From contig CAJNDS010002189.1 in assembly GCA_905221605.1 (NCBI GenBank), forward strand, positions 64,001 through 128,000: a stretch of DNA of 64,000 bases, in the 5' to 3' direction. Source of the DNA: Symbiodinium natans. Its lineage: Eukaryota; Sar; Dinophyceae; Suessiales; Symbiodiniaceae. The first letter of the stretch is position 1. Each line of letters starts with the position of its first letter. The position numbers were made by a program, and so were the translations under genes. Positions 58,601-64,000 of this stretch are shown in pieces. The notes under the pieces were generated by a model, which saw nothing but the letters and a program-made list of their open reading frames with translations, was not told where the DNA came from and searched no databases.

Positions 58601-61600
58601 TGGTTTGTAGGGTTCTTGGGTTTGGGCACGTCGCGTTCGGCATTGGGAATTGGGGAGCAGAGTGCTGCCCTCTTCCTTTTTTTTGTTCAAGGCTCCTTGA
58701 TAAAGTCACCAGCCCCAAAAGGGGTTAGGGTTTAGGGTTTAGGGTTTAGGTTTAGGGTTTTAAGGTTTAAGTTTAGGGGGTACCCTTAGCATAATATGGT
58801 TACTGGGCTACCACGGGAAATCCGGAGCTGTGTATCATGTTATCGAACTCCTTCTCTTCGGGATGGCAAATGGCTTCTGAGGACAACTCTTCCCAGATCT
58901 AGGGCTTGGGTTTAGGGTTGAGGGTCCCTGGGTCGAAGCCGGATGCAGTGTCAACTTTCTCCCTTTCAAGCTGGCACGCTGTGCGTGAGGGGAGGGGGAG
59001 GGGGAGGTTGGGAGGGGGGGGGGGGAGGGGGGAGGGGGGGGGGGGGGGGAGGGGGACGGGGGGAGGGGGAGGGGGATGTAGCCAAAGCCCTCAATCCTGA
59101 ACCCCCAAACCCCAAACCCCAAACCCCAAACCTCAAACCCCAAACCCCAAACCCCAAACCCTAAATCCGAAACCCGAAACCCTACACCCAAAACCCTAAG
59201 CCCTACATCCCAAACCCGAAACCCTAAACCCAAAACCCTAAGCCCTAAATCCCAAACCCGAAGCCCTGAAGCCCCAAGCCCCAAACCCTAAACCCCAAAC
59301 CCTAAGCCCCAAAATCCCAACCTCTGGCAGCCCAAACCCGCGAAGCCCCACGGGTTTAGGGTTTAAGGTTTAGGGTTTAGGGTTTAGGGTTTAGGGTGAA
59401 GAGGCTGCAGCACATGGAGGCGGCCATCGTGGAAGAGGTGGTCGAGGGGGGGAGGGGGTGCTAGGGATGAACTAGGGTTTAGGGTTTAGGGTTTTTAGGG
59501 CTTTTGGGGTTTTTCAGGGCTTTTAGGGTTTGTAGGGTTTGTAGGGTTTGTAGATGTTTTTAGGGCTTTTAGGGTTTGTAGGGTTTGTGGGGTTTGTAGA
59601 TGTTTTTAGGGTTTGTAGGGTTTTTAGGGTTTTTAGGGTTTTTAGGGGTTTGTAGGGTTTGTAGGGTTCGTAGGGTTTTTAGGGTTTTTAGGGTTTTTCG
59701 TTTTTTTTTTTTGTTTTTAGGGTTTGTAGGGTTTGTAGGGTTTGTAGGGTTTTTAGGGTTTTTAGGGTTTTTAGGGTTTTTAGGGTTTTTAGGGTTTTTA
59801 GGGTTTGTAGGGTTTGTAGGGTTTGTAGGTTTTGTAGGGTTTGTAGGGTTTTTAGGGTTTTTAGAGTTTTTAGGGTTTGTAGGGTTTGTAGGGTTTGTAG
59901 GGTTTGTAGGGTTTGTAGGGTTTGTAGGGTTTGTAGGGGTTGTAGGGGTTGTAGGGTTTTTTAGGGTTTTTAGGGTTTTTAGGGTTTGTAGGGCTTTTAG
60001 GGTTTGTAGGGTTTTTAGGGTTTTTAGATGTTTTAGATGTTTAGGGCTTCATCCTTACTTGGATTGGCAGGCGTTTCTTCGGTCTAAAATGTGGGTCTTG
60101 CGGAAGGGCATATATCTCCCCTTATACAACCCACTAAGAGAGTAATCTAGTTCTCAGCCTCATATCCCTGTTTAAAGGAATACTTCAACCGCATTAGGGA
60201 CATTCTTCTTAGACCTTCAAACCCCAAGCCCTAGACCTCACGACGTGGCTCAAGGCTTCCCCCCCCCCCGCTTCCCCCAAACAAAAAGACAAGACTTCCC
60301 GAAGCATGCTGCTCCATGCTGAACTTGTTTCATGTCACGTGTTGTGAGTAGTAGGGCTCACAATGACATGGTCCGAATTTGCGAAACGCGTGACAAGGGT
60401 TCTACTTTTTGGATCCTGCCTGGGGTCTGGGTATTGTTTGAAAGTCTCCACATGCCATCGGTTCAGCCGGCCCCGTGTTCCGATTGCATCTGGAGGGCAC
60501 CAGCTCGCCCCCAGAAAGTCGGGACACAAGGTTGCGTCCCGACTTGTGGTCAAACGGGACCACCTGATGTGGTCAACACTTGTGCCTGCCACACTGTCCC
60601 ATGCTTCAACTCCTCGATCGCACGCGCACGCTCGCGCGCGCTTGAATGTATCGCGCTTCGGACAGTTTTTATGGGGCGCGCGATCCTTACCTGAGGAACA
60701 TTCCTTCAATCATCGTCCATGTCTGGATCCACCCTCAACTTTGATGGCTGGTGAGTTAGGTTTCTGGGAGCCTCGGAACAGCATCCAGGCCGCCAGCCGC
60801 GAGGAACTGGGCCGACGATTCGGCCGAGAGCTGGTGCAGTCGCAGGCAGGGCCGCGACCCACAGGGCCGGGTTTGGGGTTTGGGGTTTAGGGTTTAGGGT
60901 TTAGGGTTTAGGGTTTAGGGGACTAGCGTTTCGGGGTTTAGGGGTTCTGGGTGCATGTCAAGAGACTTTAGGATTCTGAGAACGAAATCCTGAAGTTACC
61001 ATGGATGCTGCAGCTCATGATGTCCTTGGGCGTGTGTAGCAGTTTCGGGTGCAAGGGTGCCGAGAAGGTCCCCCCCGTGCCTTACTGTTTTGTTGTAACA
61101 TGTTGCTCTTGTCTTTCGGGTGGTGTTAAGATGTTTCTGGCTCGGCCTGTCTAGGCACGGGAGCTGCGGAAGGTTCTCTCAGTGTAAACCCTAAACCCTA
61201 AACCCAAAACCCTTATTGTTCTTAGATTTTCCCTTGTCTCAGCATTTTCTTCAGCTCTCGATGGCTCCAAAGGCCGTATAATATAGGGGTCGGAGTAATT
61301 ACGAATAGTGTTCCCTTAGGGTCCCTTATATGTATTCTATAATCCCCCCCCCCTCAGACAATCCTATTCCAATTATTCAGGCCCCGATATTATCTCATAT
61401 TATTTCAACGTATGCTGGTTCCGAGCGCAGCAACAAGCAACGCTTGGCGGTCTGCGACCACTCCGAACGCACACCCACTCCGAATACACAACCGCAAAAA
61501 CATACAAAGACAAATCCGATCCTAAAAAACGACCCCTTACCCTCTGCAGGCGAAGCTGCAGGACGAGAAGGCTGGGATGTCTCCCCTTGGGTGTGATGTT
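28690..61600 (+). CDS. Very long coiled-coil protein gene made of tiny exons
   Basis: A series of 20-90-nt GC-rich islands encodes heptad-rich, charged sequence. In-frame chains: ~31154-31195 (VSKDLEAEKDMLQ) to ~31371-31395 (DQLRELLN) to 31819-31874 (QQNLRSSLVDGTREIREI) to 40929 (VASLTQRMDQE) to ~41553 (GMLQIQQQLRAE) to ~42771 (EDSCNHLLNRLDGDV). Further on: 50.2 kb (LREQLAQMLKRLDQ), 51.56 kb, 52.15 kb, 52.97 kb, 53719 (NPEANKGIQRAAAKVTE), 54.5 kb (DLRAALRDETRDREE), 55.05 kb, 55.3 kb (AFGEMKAHSEKRE), 56.4 kb (VEMADQIRKAE), 57.56 kb, 58.43 kb (AFEELRREFFSEASERRQ), 59.4 kb, 60.8 kb (ELGRRFGRELVQSQ) and 61.55 kb (AKLQDEKAG). Islands at 28.7, 29.55, 30.3, 30.78, 43.5, 45.07, 45.74, 46.46, 46.88, 47.1, 47.33, 47.82, 48.31, 49.27 and 49.82 kb fit the same style. 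Start, stop and the full chain are unresolved. Possibly cytoskeletal; a link to striated-fibre assemblins is only a guess. Confidence 0.58.
29053..29243. mobile_element. MITE family E, duplicated copy
   Basis: Contains GTCGAAGTAATTACTAATAG and two successive units of TTCCCTTATGGTCCCT...CCCCCCAAAGC, closing with TTATTCAAGCCCCTATATTG. Confidence 0.6.
29634..29748. mobile_element. Element family J, copy 1
   Basis: TTAGGAGCTGAGTGAGTACA at the left and GGCTTATGAACTCAGCATAC at the right, with CACCTTTTTGGGATA inside. A second copy lies at 48.2 kb. Confidence 0.65.
29868..30002. mobile_element. Hairpin element (TTAATTGGGGAGT arms)
   Basis: CCCTTAATTGGGGAGTATGT at the left and CAACTTCCCCAATTCCCCAC at the right; inner arms are weak. 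Confidence 0.35.
30111..30258. mobile_element. MITE family B, composite copy
   Basis: TTGGGATGTTCCCCCTTATA at the left and GGGGAACATCCCAA at the right, with the inner AATCCC...AAGGACTGTTAG arm present twice, so the element is longer (148 bp) than its relatives. Confidence 0.75.
30383..30492. mobile_element. MITE family D copy
   Basis: ATGGGGGGTTTGCGAAACAT at the left, GATCCCCTTATCATAAGGGC inside, and CTCCGAATATCGTACACCCCCC at the right. Confidence 0.6.
30562..30950. repeat. CCCTAAA array with CCCTATA block, exon, then TTTAGGG array
   Basis: CCCTAAA 30562-30770 contains five successive CCCTATA units (~30694-30729). The exon island RISEAKKMEGISAQVEKV follows, then TTTAGGG 30868-30950. Confidence 0.9.
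30949..31062. mobile_element. Hairpin element (GGATCA...TACTTACTAAG arms)
   Basis: GGATCATGGGACTTAGTAAG at the left against CTTACTAAGCCTCTGATCC at the right, AT-rich centre. Confidence 0.6.
31518..31625. mobile_element. Element family U, copy 1
   Basis: TTGGGCAGTTCTCTATATTG, GGCTCCCTTTTCGGGTCC and CAGAACTTCAGAACTACCC. Related sequences at ~37637-37738 and ~54700-54812 share GTTCT...CAGAAC arms around GTCCCTTTTTGGGG-like cores. Confidence 0.4.
32074..32169. mobile_element. MITE family B copy
   Basis: CTTGGGAGTGTTCCCCCTT at the left and AAGGGGAACCTTTCCAAG at the right, with CAGTCCTTAATCGGGATT inside. Lies upstream of the TIR-like gene. Confidence 0.65.
32243..32348. mobile_element. Element family Q copy
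   Basis: CCCCCTTGGGAATTATG at the left, AAAACCCACGAGGGTATTA inside, GGGAGTCTAGAAACCTAG at the right. Confidence 0.6.
32863..39755 (+). CDS. Multi-pass membrane protein with TIR-like segment, nested gene
   Basis: Exons 32863-32961, 33983-34125, 35041-35136, 35854-35935, 36322-36373, 36746-36862, 37107-37197, 37892-37963, 38190-38676 and 39609-39755 join in one frame to 461 residues ending in TAG. An N-terminal MAQTGGAPAPERIGG is followed by hydrophobic segments (~46-80, ~90-108). Then comes KVFFDKLCIAQHD (~114-126), ESMLLCWDSTFFGRLWCVVE (~144-163) and AAFL. This order (basic-aromatic strand, DKxCI, short strand ending in a polar Ser/Thr, then WCxxE) resembles TIR domains, and the Glu matches the position of the TIR NADase Glu. 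Another hydrophobic span follows (FLTFWAWTGM). Next is a Cys/His cluster, CHCCAIGHIHPVTGRPMACD, and terminal hydrophobic helices. I believe similar proteins are common in dinoflagellates (memory, not searched). The last junction has GCCAAG at both ends and no GT/GC/GA donor; reading on instead gives a stop at 38682. The gene lies inside an intron of the coiled-coil gene. Confidence 0.62.
33110..33200. mobile_element. MITE family D, right-hand part
   Basis: CCTTATTGGGTCCTTGTTAG, CTTTGGGGGTCTACATTAGG and CTATTTTCGTAAGTCCCC match the right half of family D. In the first intron of the TIR-like gene. Confidence 0.55.
33224..33324. mobile_element. MITE family B copy
   Basis: TTGGGATGCTCTCCCTTATA at the left and GGGGGGACATCCCAA at the right. 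Lies in the first intron of the TIR-like gene, beside a family D remnant. Confidence 0.7.
33425..33540 (-). repeat. CCCTGAA variant array
   Basis: About seven CCCTGAA units in a row pass into CCCTAAA and CCCCAAA. Confidence 0.9.
34866..34936. mobile_element. Hairpin element (GAGGGAGTGAGGTACCCTAT arms)
   Basis: GAGGGAGTGAGGTACCCTAT against ATAGGGTACCTCCTTCCCTC. A related hairpin (GAATGAGGGAATAAGGG...CGTTCCCTCATTTCC) lies at ~28014-28112. Confidence 0.6.
35122..35242. repeat. 28-bp exon-end duplication in the TIR-like gene
   Basis: TTGGCGGCCCTCCGTGAGCC plus TTGCTCTT occurs identically at 35122-35149 and 35215-35242. The first copy spans the exon end (35136) and its GA donor. The sequence between holds TTTAGGG units. 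Confidence 0.92.
35267..35412 (+). repeat. TTTGTTG/TTTGCTG heptamer array
   Basis: Tandem 7-bp units GTTTGTT/GTTTGCT, i.e. telomere-length units with changed bases. The Cys/Leu/Val-rich open frames here are repeat translations. Poly-T then poly-G follows. Confidence 0.85.
36053..36315 (-). repeat. CCCTAAA array with a CCCGAAA block, before TIR-gene exon
   Basis: About 16 CCCTAAA, then ten CCCGAAA (36166-36235), then CCCTAAA again, ending next to the acceptor of the exon at 36322. TTTAGGG follows the exon at 36399-36430. Confidence 0.95.
36448..36565. mobile_element. Hairpin element (ACTTACTTCTCCAA arms)
   Basis: CTACTTACTTCTCCAACAGC at the left against TTATTGGAGAAGTAAGCC at the right; inner AACTTTAATTC/AATTATAAAGTT also pairs. 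Confidence 0.6.
36868..36980. mobile_element. MITE family E copy
   Basis: ATAGGGGTCGGAGTAACTAC at the left, CCCTTATGGTCCCTTTC inside, and AATCATTAAGGGGCCTATAT at the right. Starts a few bases after the donor of the sixth TIR-gene exon (ends 36862). Confidence 0.7.
37738..37837. mobile_element. MITE family E copy
   Basis: AATATAGGGGTCGGACTAGT at the left, CCCCTAGGGTCCCTTTATAA inside, AATTATTCAGGCCC at the right. In a TIR-gene intron. Confidence 0.65.
38876..38973. mobile_element. Clean hairpin element (GGCTCCATGTACCC arms)
   Basis: GGCTCCATGTACCC ... GGGTACATGGAGCC arms of ~45 bp with few mismatches around a short loop (GGGGTTCCTATAAGGG). In the last intron of the TIR-like gene. Single copy seen. 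Confidence 0.75.
39983..40230 (-). repeat. Nonamer array (AACAACCCT)n
   Basis: About 20 units of CCCTAACAA/CCCTAGCAA, a 9-bp relative of the telomeric heptamer, ending in ordinary CCCTAAA. The Val/Arg or Gly/Leu repeat frames here are artefacts of it. Confidence 0.92.
40598..40690. mobile_element. Hairpin element (GGCATACCTCTG arms)
   Basis: GGGCATACCTCTGAAAGAAA TTCAGGGGTATGGC and a second arm GGGGTATGGGTCTGGGGTATGC at the right. Confidence 0.45.
40807..40922 (-). repeat. CCCTAAA array before coiled-coil exon 40929
   Basis: Near-perfect heptamers ending 6 bp before the exon at 40929. Confidence 0.95.
41100..41400. repeat. CATACTGTAG-like degenerate repeats
   Basis: Scattered ATGGCATACTGTAACATACT-type units, related to TAGTATATTC units at ~44300-44590 and ~41985-42080. 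Possibly an old AT-rich satellite. Confidence 0.5.
42226..42352. mobile_element. Hairpin element (GTTGGGTACCATTT arms), core duplicated
   Basis: GTTGGGTACCATTTTACATT against AATATTTTCCCAACC; TTAAGGGTACTTAAACC occurs twice inside. Confidence 0.5.
42440..42760 (-). repeat. Long CCCTAAA array with CCCTAAAA octamers
   Basis: About 320 bp, including six CCCTAAAA octamers (~42501-42545). It ends at the acceptor region of the coiled-coil exon near 42771. Confidence 0.95.
43640..43745 (+). repeat. TTCTA pentamer tract, mirrored at 44080-44200
   Basis: TATTCTATTCTGTTCTATTC units. The complementary strand pattern AGAATAGAA appears at 44080-44200, giving a long inverted repeat around a family I element. 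Confidence 0.85.
43874..44000. mobile_element. Element family I copy
   Basis: GGTAGCTGAGCGGTGGCC at the left, GCTTGCTGGGCCACCA at the right, with CCCTTTTTGGGTTATGGC and CAGTACCC inside. Central A/C runs are expanded. Confidence 0.6.
44976..45050. mobile_element. Element family H, partial
   Basis: CAACCCTCTTCTGGCTCTCT and CAGGGACCTTATTGAGGG match the core of family H; the left arm is missing. Confidence 0.6.
46110..48648. repeat. Dense field of telomeric arrays between coiled-coil exons
   Basis: CCCTAAA 46110-46250, 46370-46455, 46780-46862, 47205-47300, 47590-47775, 48420-48648; TTTAGGG 46568-46695, 46940-47005, 47883-47998, 48260-48312. Exon islands at ~46.46, 46.88, 47.1, 47.33, 47.82 and 48.31 kb lie between them. 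Confidence 0.9.
48158..48262. mobile_element. Element family J, copy 2
   Basis: TTAGTGGCTGAGTGCACACA at the left and GGCTTATGAACTCAGCAAC at the right, matching the 29.6-kb copy. Confidence 0.65.
48733..48818. mobile_element. Element family I, partial
   Basis: TTTCCTTTTTTTCAGGTTTA, GGTTCCCTTTTCAGCCCC and CAGGGTACCC match the family core. Confidence 0.5.
48935..49046. mobile_element. Element family I copy
   Basis: TGCCCAGTAGTACCCTTATT at the left and TTACTGGGCAGCC at the right, with GGGTTTGGGTTCCCTTATAA inside. Confidence 0.65.
49330..50092. repeat. CCCTAAA/CCCCAAA arrays, exon, long TTTAGGG array
   Basis: CCCTAAA 49330-49388; CCCCTAAA, CCCCAAA and CCCTAAA blocks 49513-49815; exon island at ~49826; TTTAGGG 49897-50092. 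Confidence 0.92.
50818..50931. mobile_element. Clean hairpin element (ATGGGTTCCCCTACTACC arms)
   Basis: ATGGGTTCCCCTACTACCCC and its mirror GGGGTAGTAGGGGAACCCAT bound a 114-bp, very strong hairpin. Single copy seen. Confidence 0.75.
51072..51165. mobile_element. MITE family B copy
   Basis: CTGTTCCCCCTTATACTAAC at the left and GGGGGAACATCCCAA at the right, with AATCCCTAATTAGGACTG inside. Lies in a coiled-coil gene intron. Confidence 0.7.
51246..52440. repeat. Telomeric arrays including a CCCTAAG block
   Basis: TTTAGGG 51246-51316 and 51419-51516; about 13 successive CCCTAAG units 51892-51985; CCCCAAA 51986-52143; exon at ~52152; T-run then G-run; TTTAGGG 52268-52440. Confidence 0.92.
53813..54696. 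repeat. TTTAGGG and CCCTAAA arrays around exon 54.5 kb
   Basis: TTTAGGG 53813-53980, CCCTAAG/CCCTAAA 54339-54466, exon, TTTAGGG 54546-54696. Confidence 0.92.
54108..54322. mobile_element. MITE family A copy split by a family D insertion
   Basis: The left half (GTTGAGGAATATAGCC) and right half (GGTATATTCCTTCATTCAGG) of a diverged family A element are separated by a family D element at ~54178-54268 (CCTACTATTTGGGGGTCT ... ATTTTCGTGAGCCCC). The order of insertion is therefore readable: A before D. Confidence 0.6.
56164..56388 (-). repeat. Longest uninterrupted CCCTAAA array in the window
   Basis: About 32 perfect heptamers, suggesting recent insertion or expansion. It ends ~14 bp before the coiled-coil exon at ~56402. 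Confidence 0.97.
57395..57490 (+). repeat. TTTGTAGGG nonamer array
   Basis: About nine units of GGGTTTGTA, a 9-bp variant of the telomeric unit. Confidence 0.92.
57651..57776. mobile_element. Element family H copy
   Basis: CCTAGGTGGGATAAGGGGGA at the left and TCTCCCTAATCCTATCCCCT at the right, core as at 15.4 kb. Confidence 0.7.
58260..59320. repeat. CCCTAAA, CCCAAAA and CCCCAAA arrays with GGGGGA tract
   Basis: CCCAAAA heptamers 58338-58375, CCCTAAA 58376-58425 before exon 58.43 kb; poly-purine GGGGGA/GGGGG tract ~58988-59075; CCCCAAA 59104-59160 then mixed units. Confidence 0.88.
58664..58818. mobile_element. Element family I copy invaded by a telomeric array
   Basis: TGCTGCCCTCTTCC and GCTCCTTGATAAAGTCACC at the left, GGGTACCCTTAGC and GGTTACTGGGCTACCA at the right. 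A (TTTAGGG)n stretch at ~58725-58765 interrupts the right half. Confidence 0.6.
59480..60045 (+). repeat. Large nonamer array TTTGTAGGG / TTTTTAGGG
   Basis: About 55 nine-base units in which runs of TTTGTAGGG alternate with runs of TTTTTAGGG. The long Gly/Phe/Val/Leu frame across it is a repeat translation. Confidence 0.93.
61277..61392. mobile_element. MITE family E copy
   Basis: TAATATAGGGGTCGGAGTAA at the left, CCCTTAGGGTCCCTTATATG inside, AATTATTCAGGCCCCGATAT at the right. Confidence 0.7.
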
Positions 61601-62230
61601 GAAGGCTTCGGGCTCAGGGGTTTCCTGGGACCTTTATAGGTTCTTCGTGGTGGTTAGGGGATTTCTTGGGGTCAGGGCACTTTTTAGGGGGATTAGGGCT
61701 TTTTAGGGGGATTAGGGTTTGGGGGTCAGGTCAGAGGGCTGGTCTAAAGGGAGCGTCGGGTTCGGAGATGGTACTGCAAGAGAGTACCGTGTAGTTGATA
61801 TGTATATGTCTCTATGCATATATACGGATATGTGCATATACATGCATGTATCCAATGCAATGAATGCAAGTTTGCATGTCCTTTGCCTGTTCGTCTGTCT
61901 GCCCCTGTGCATGTATGTATCCGTAGATATTTCGAGAACGTTATCAATTACATGAAGCATGTACGCATCAAGATAAGTATGAGTGAAGACATCAGCATTT
62001 ACATATATGTTTATATATATATATATATCTAGGCATGATTACGAGTGTGAATATATGAGTATCAGTCAAGAAGTGGAACGCTGTGTACACCTGAAAACGT
62101 AAACATCACAGAACAATCGCAACACATGCAACTATGAATAAACGTTCCAATGCAGCTACAGGTATACATGTTAGTATCGGTTTAAGTATGGTACCGCTAG
62201 GCCAACGGGACATGACGACATGTGTATATA

Positions 62231-62341
62231 CATGTGGGTGGTTGTCAAAATTATGGTCCCTTTTTGCATCCCCATTATAATACGGCACCTAATATTTAGG
62301 GTACCCCAAAAGGGATCATAATTTTGACAACCACCCATGTG
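62231..62341. mobile_element. MITE family C, copy 3
   Basis: CATGTGGGTGGTTGTCAAAA mirrors TTTTGACAACCACCCATGTG, the best-preserved pair of arms in the family. It sits within a TATA-rich microsatellite, with GTGTATATA-like sequence on both sides. Confidence 0.8.
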
Positions 62342-62687
62342 TATATCTATATATGTACGCAGACATATGTATGTACACATACTTCTATATCTATATACCT
62401 ATCTATCTAGGTATATATATATATATATACATACCAAGAGGTGCAATTCACGAAAAGCCTATAACTCTTGGCTTTGCGTGGGGCGGATGCGTTCGGGGTT
62501 TAGGGTTTAGGGTTTAGGGTTCAAGGATTTCAGGTACGGGTTGAGACGTTGCTGGGGGCCTGTCGTCCCAAACTCCTCCAGGATGCAAGGACAATGAGTC
62601 TGGAAATATTCGTGTATTGGGATTATTTAGTATGACAACTGTGGACAACTTAGCAACGTTTCTTATTCTGGTGTAGAAAGATTAACA

Positions 62688-62788
62688 CTAGGTAGGCCCT
62701 TGGGACATGTCATATTTTTCCCTTCTTGGGTTTAAGAGGACCATGTTCAGGAATATTTTTCAGAGGGTTTTTGGGGCCATCCTAGAAC
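62688..62788. mobile_element. Element family G copy
   Basis: ACTAGGTAGGCCCTTGGGAC at the left, TTCAGGAATATTTTTCAGAG inside, TTTTGGGGCCATCCTAG at the right. About 90% like the 20.0-kb copy by eye. Confidence 0.65.
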
Positions 62789-62896
62789 AGACATGAATCA
62801 ATGTAGTACGTCCCTACACTCAGATTAAAAAAAACACACACACACTTCGGGATCTCCCTACACATGTAGGGGAAGGCAGAAATATCGTCCATGGTG

Positions 62897-62977
62897 GAGC
62901 TGCCAGCTGCTATGCTAAGCCCAAGCACACTCCCAGTTTATGAGCTGCCAGCTGCTCTGCCAAGCCCAAGCACGCTC
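62897..62977. repeat. 36-bp direct repeat, two copies
   Basis: GAGCTGCCAGCTGCT and AAGCCCAAGCAC segments occur at 62897-62932 and 62942-62977 with three or so differences. Neither copy shows a clear coding frame. Confidence 0.85.
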
Positions 62978-63296
62978 GAATTTGCAGGTACGTTTTCAGC
63001 ACCACACTGTTAGGCTCTTCGTTGGCCGCCCCCTAACAGTGGGTGGAGCGGCCCCCTGCGTACATCTTAAATGAATTCAAAACGACTGATGTGATTTGCT
63101 CCGACCCTTGGTCCAACAGGGTTTTGTGCACACACACACCCGGCCCGTTCCATGGACCGGTGTGGCAAATCTCACGGACATCCTCCCTGCAGCTGCGGAG
63201 CCGAGCCTTTTTTGAACAGCCATCTGGAGCATCCATTCCGATTGAGTGAGAGCACCTCTAACAAGACAGTCGAGAATGAAGCCTGCTGCAAACTGT

Positions 63297-64000
63297 TTAG
63301 AGAACGTTGCGGAATCGTTTGGCTTTTGCTGGAAGCGCTTGGCACAACTCATTGCGCAGAAAACCTAGACTCAAATATTTCTGGGAAAGGGCACGAATTT
63401 GACCGGGCACATCCTTTTTTGGATACACCTGTGTTGCAATGATCAAAACACGCGCCCGAAAACTAGCCAGATTTGCATTTGCAGATCCAGCGCTTTGCGG
63501 GACCCGATACTTCCAAGCTTCGTTGGGAACATGGAAATCTACACGACGGTCGTACACAGACACACGGCAACCCAACAGTTCTTCAATCTCACAAGCCTCC
63601 AACACAACAGGTGGACCATAAAAGGTGGGGTCGACCAGCGCTGAGAAAGCTGGTCTCCGCAAGAAGCACCGCGGAAAAAGCAAATACCTGTTGTCGACGT
63701 ATCGGAGGAACCAACATGCAAGCTGGTCAGATGCCCAACACTGCCTCAATCCCCGCACCCAACAATCCTCTTCCAAGCAGACAGCCAAGTTACACAAACT
63801 TGGTGACAACTGGTTGCCAATTGGACTGCCTCGTTTTTGCGAGAACGTCCGGCCCAAAACAGTAAACGACGCAAAGGAAAAGGACAACTGAACAATTTTG
63901 AGGACGTCACCCTGGAAAACTTTTCGGCACGTGGATGGTCGGTTTTTCATCGGCTTTCCACGTAGGACTCGGCCATAAGAAGATGGCGATGTTTCATCAA
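63297..64000 (-). CDS. Reverse-transcriptase-like ORF, partial at window edge
   Basis: The frame is open from the window edge (64000) to a TAA at 63297-63299, about 233 codons. RGSPIGNQLSPSLCNLAV resembles reverse-transcriptase motif B, and FLRYVDNRYLLF resembles motif C, with the usual YxDD changed to YVDN. Downstream EELLGCRVSVYDRRVDFHV fits the palm/thumb region. The second catalytic Asp is therefore Asn, so it may be inactive or belong to a divergent clade that naturally carries YVDN. No endonuclease or integrase domain is inside the window. It is the only clear minus-strand coding sequence and probably a retroelement remnant. The element class cannot be decided here. Confidence 0.6.
   Translation of the reverse strand, partial: DETSPSSYGRVLRGKPMKNRPSTCRKVFQGDVLKIVQLSFSFASFTVLGRTFSQKRGSPIGNQLSPSLCNLAVCLEEDCWVRGLRQCWASDQLACWFLRYVDNRYLLFPRCFLRRPAFSALVDPTFYGPPVVLEACEIEELLGCRVSVYDRRVDFHVPNEAWKYRVPQSAGSANANLASFRARVLIIATQVYPKKDVPGQIRALSQKYLSLGFLRNELCQALPAKAKRFRNVL

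Larger units (their letters stand above)
61600..63296. other. Repeat-rich tail of the window, no gene seen
   Basis: Contains TATATG/CATG microsatellites (~61795-62035 and ~62340-62430), MITE copies C3 and G3, a short TTTAGGG array (62498-62521), an AC tract (~62828-62845) and a 36-bp direct repeat (62897-62932, 62942-62977). Frames here show no family motif. Confidence 0.4.

Noticed and set aside
59600-60145. Long Gly/Phe/Val/Leu-repeat open frame
   Set aside because: It is the translation of the 9-bp TTTGTAGGG/TTTTTAGGG array; no non-repeat coding content.

Overview
This looks like nuclear DNA of a dinoflagellate (alveolate). Four things point there. Very large numbers of interstitial (TTTAGGG)n/(CCCTAAA)n arrays are scattered through the window. 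Five genes could be rebuilt by hand, and their introns mostly start with GC or GA instead of GT. All rebuilt protein-coding genes lie on the + strand, in a unidirectional run with a gap as small as 51 bp. Exons are short and GC-rich inside huge introns full of hairpin elements. I cannot name the genus. No computation or database search was run: every exon boundary was placed by eye from reading frame, protein-family spacing and splice dinucleotides.

Layout. (1) 1-14884: 3' part of a calpain-type cysteine protease gene with C-terminal ubiquitin-interacting motifs. Its ~10-kb intron (2567-12734) holds a complete, separate 13-exon gene on the same strand (3384-8757, 514 aa, signal peptide, function not recognised). 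(2) 15947-22188: exon-like pieces of a coiled-coil/acidic protein, poorly resolved. (3) 22464-24337: NADH pyrophosphatase-type Nudix hydrolase, 403 aa. (4) 24389-~26710: the exon-junction-complex protein Y14/RBM8A, about 173 aa. (5) ~28690-~61600: a very long coiled-coil protein gene made of roughly 20-90-nt exons. One of its introns (31875-40928) contains a second nested same-strand gene, 32863-39755: a 461-aa multi-pass membrane protein with a TIR-like segment. (6) 63297-64000, minus strand: a reverse-transcriptase-like ORF running off the window edge.

Between exons the DNA is mostly three things: telomere-type heptamer arrays, many families of short inverted-repeat (MITE-like) elements of about 80-190 bp, and microsatellites or homopolymer G/C runs. 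The strongest theme is the link between introns and repeats. Many exons are preceded by CCCTAAA and followed by TTTAGGG, so each intron starts with one strand of the telomeric repeat and ends with its complement. Most introns also carry short direct repeats at their two ends, and MITEs sit very close to splice sites. Together this suggests introns made or remodelled by mobile elements and telomere-repeat insertion. That is inference; the repeat geometry itself is visible in the sequence.
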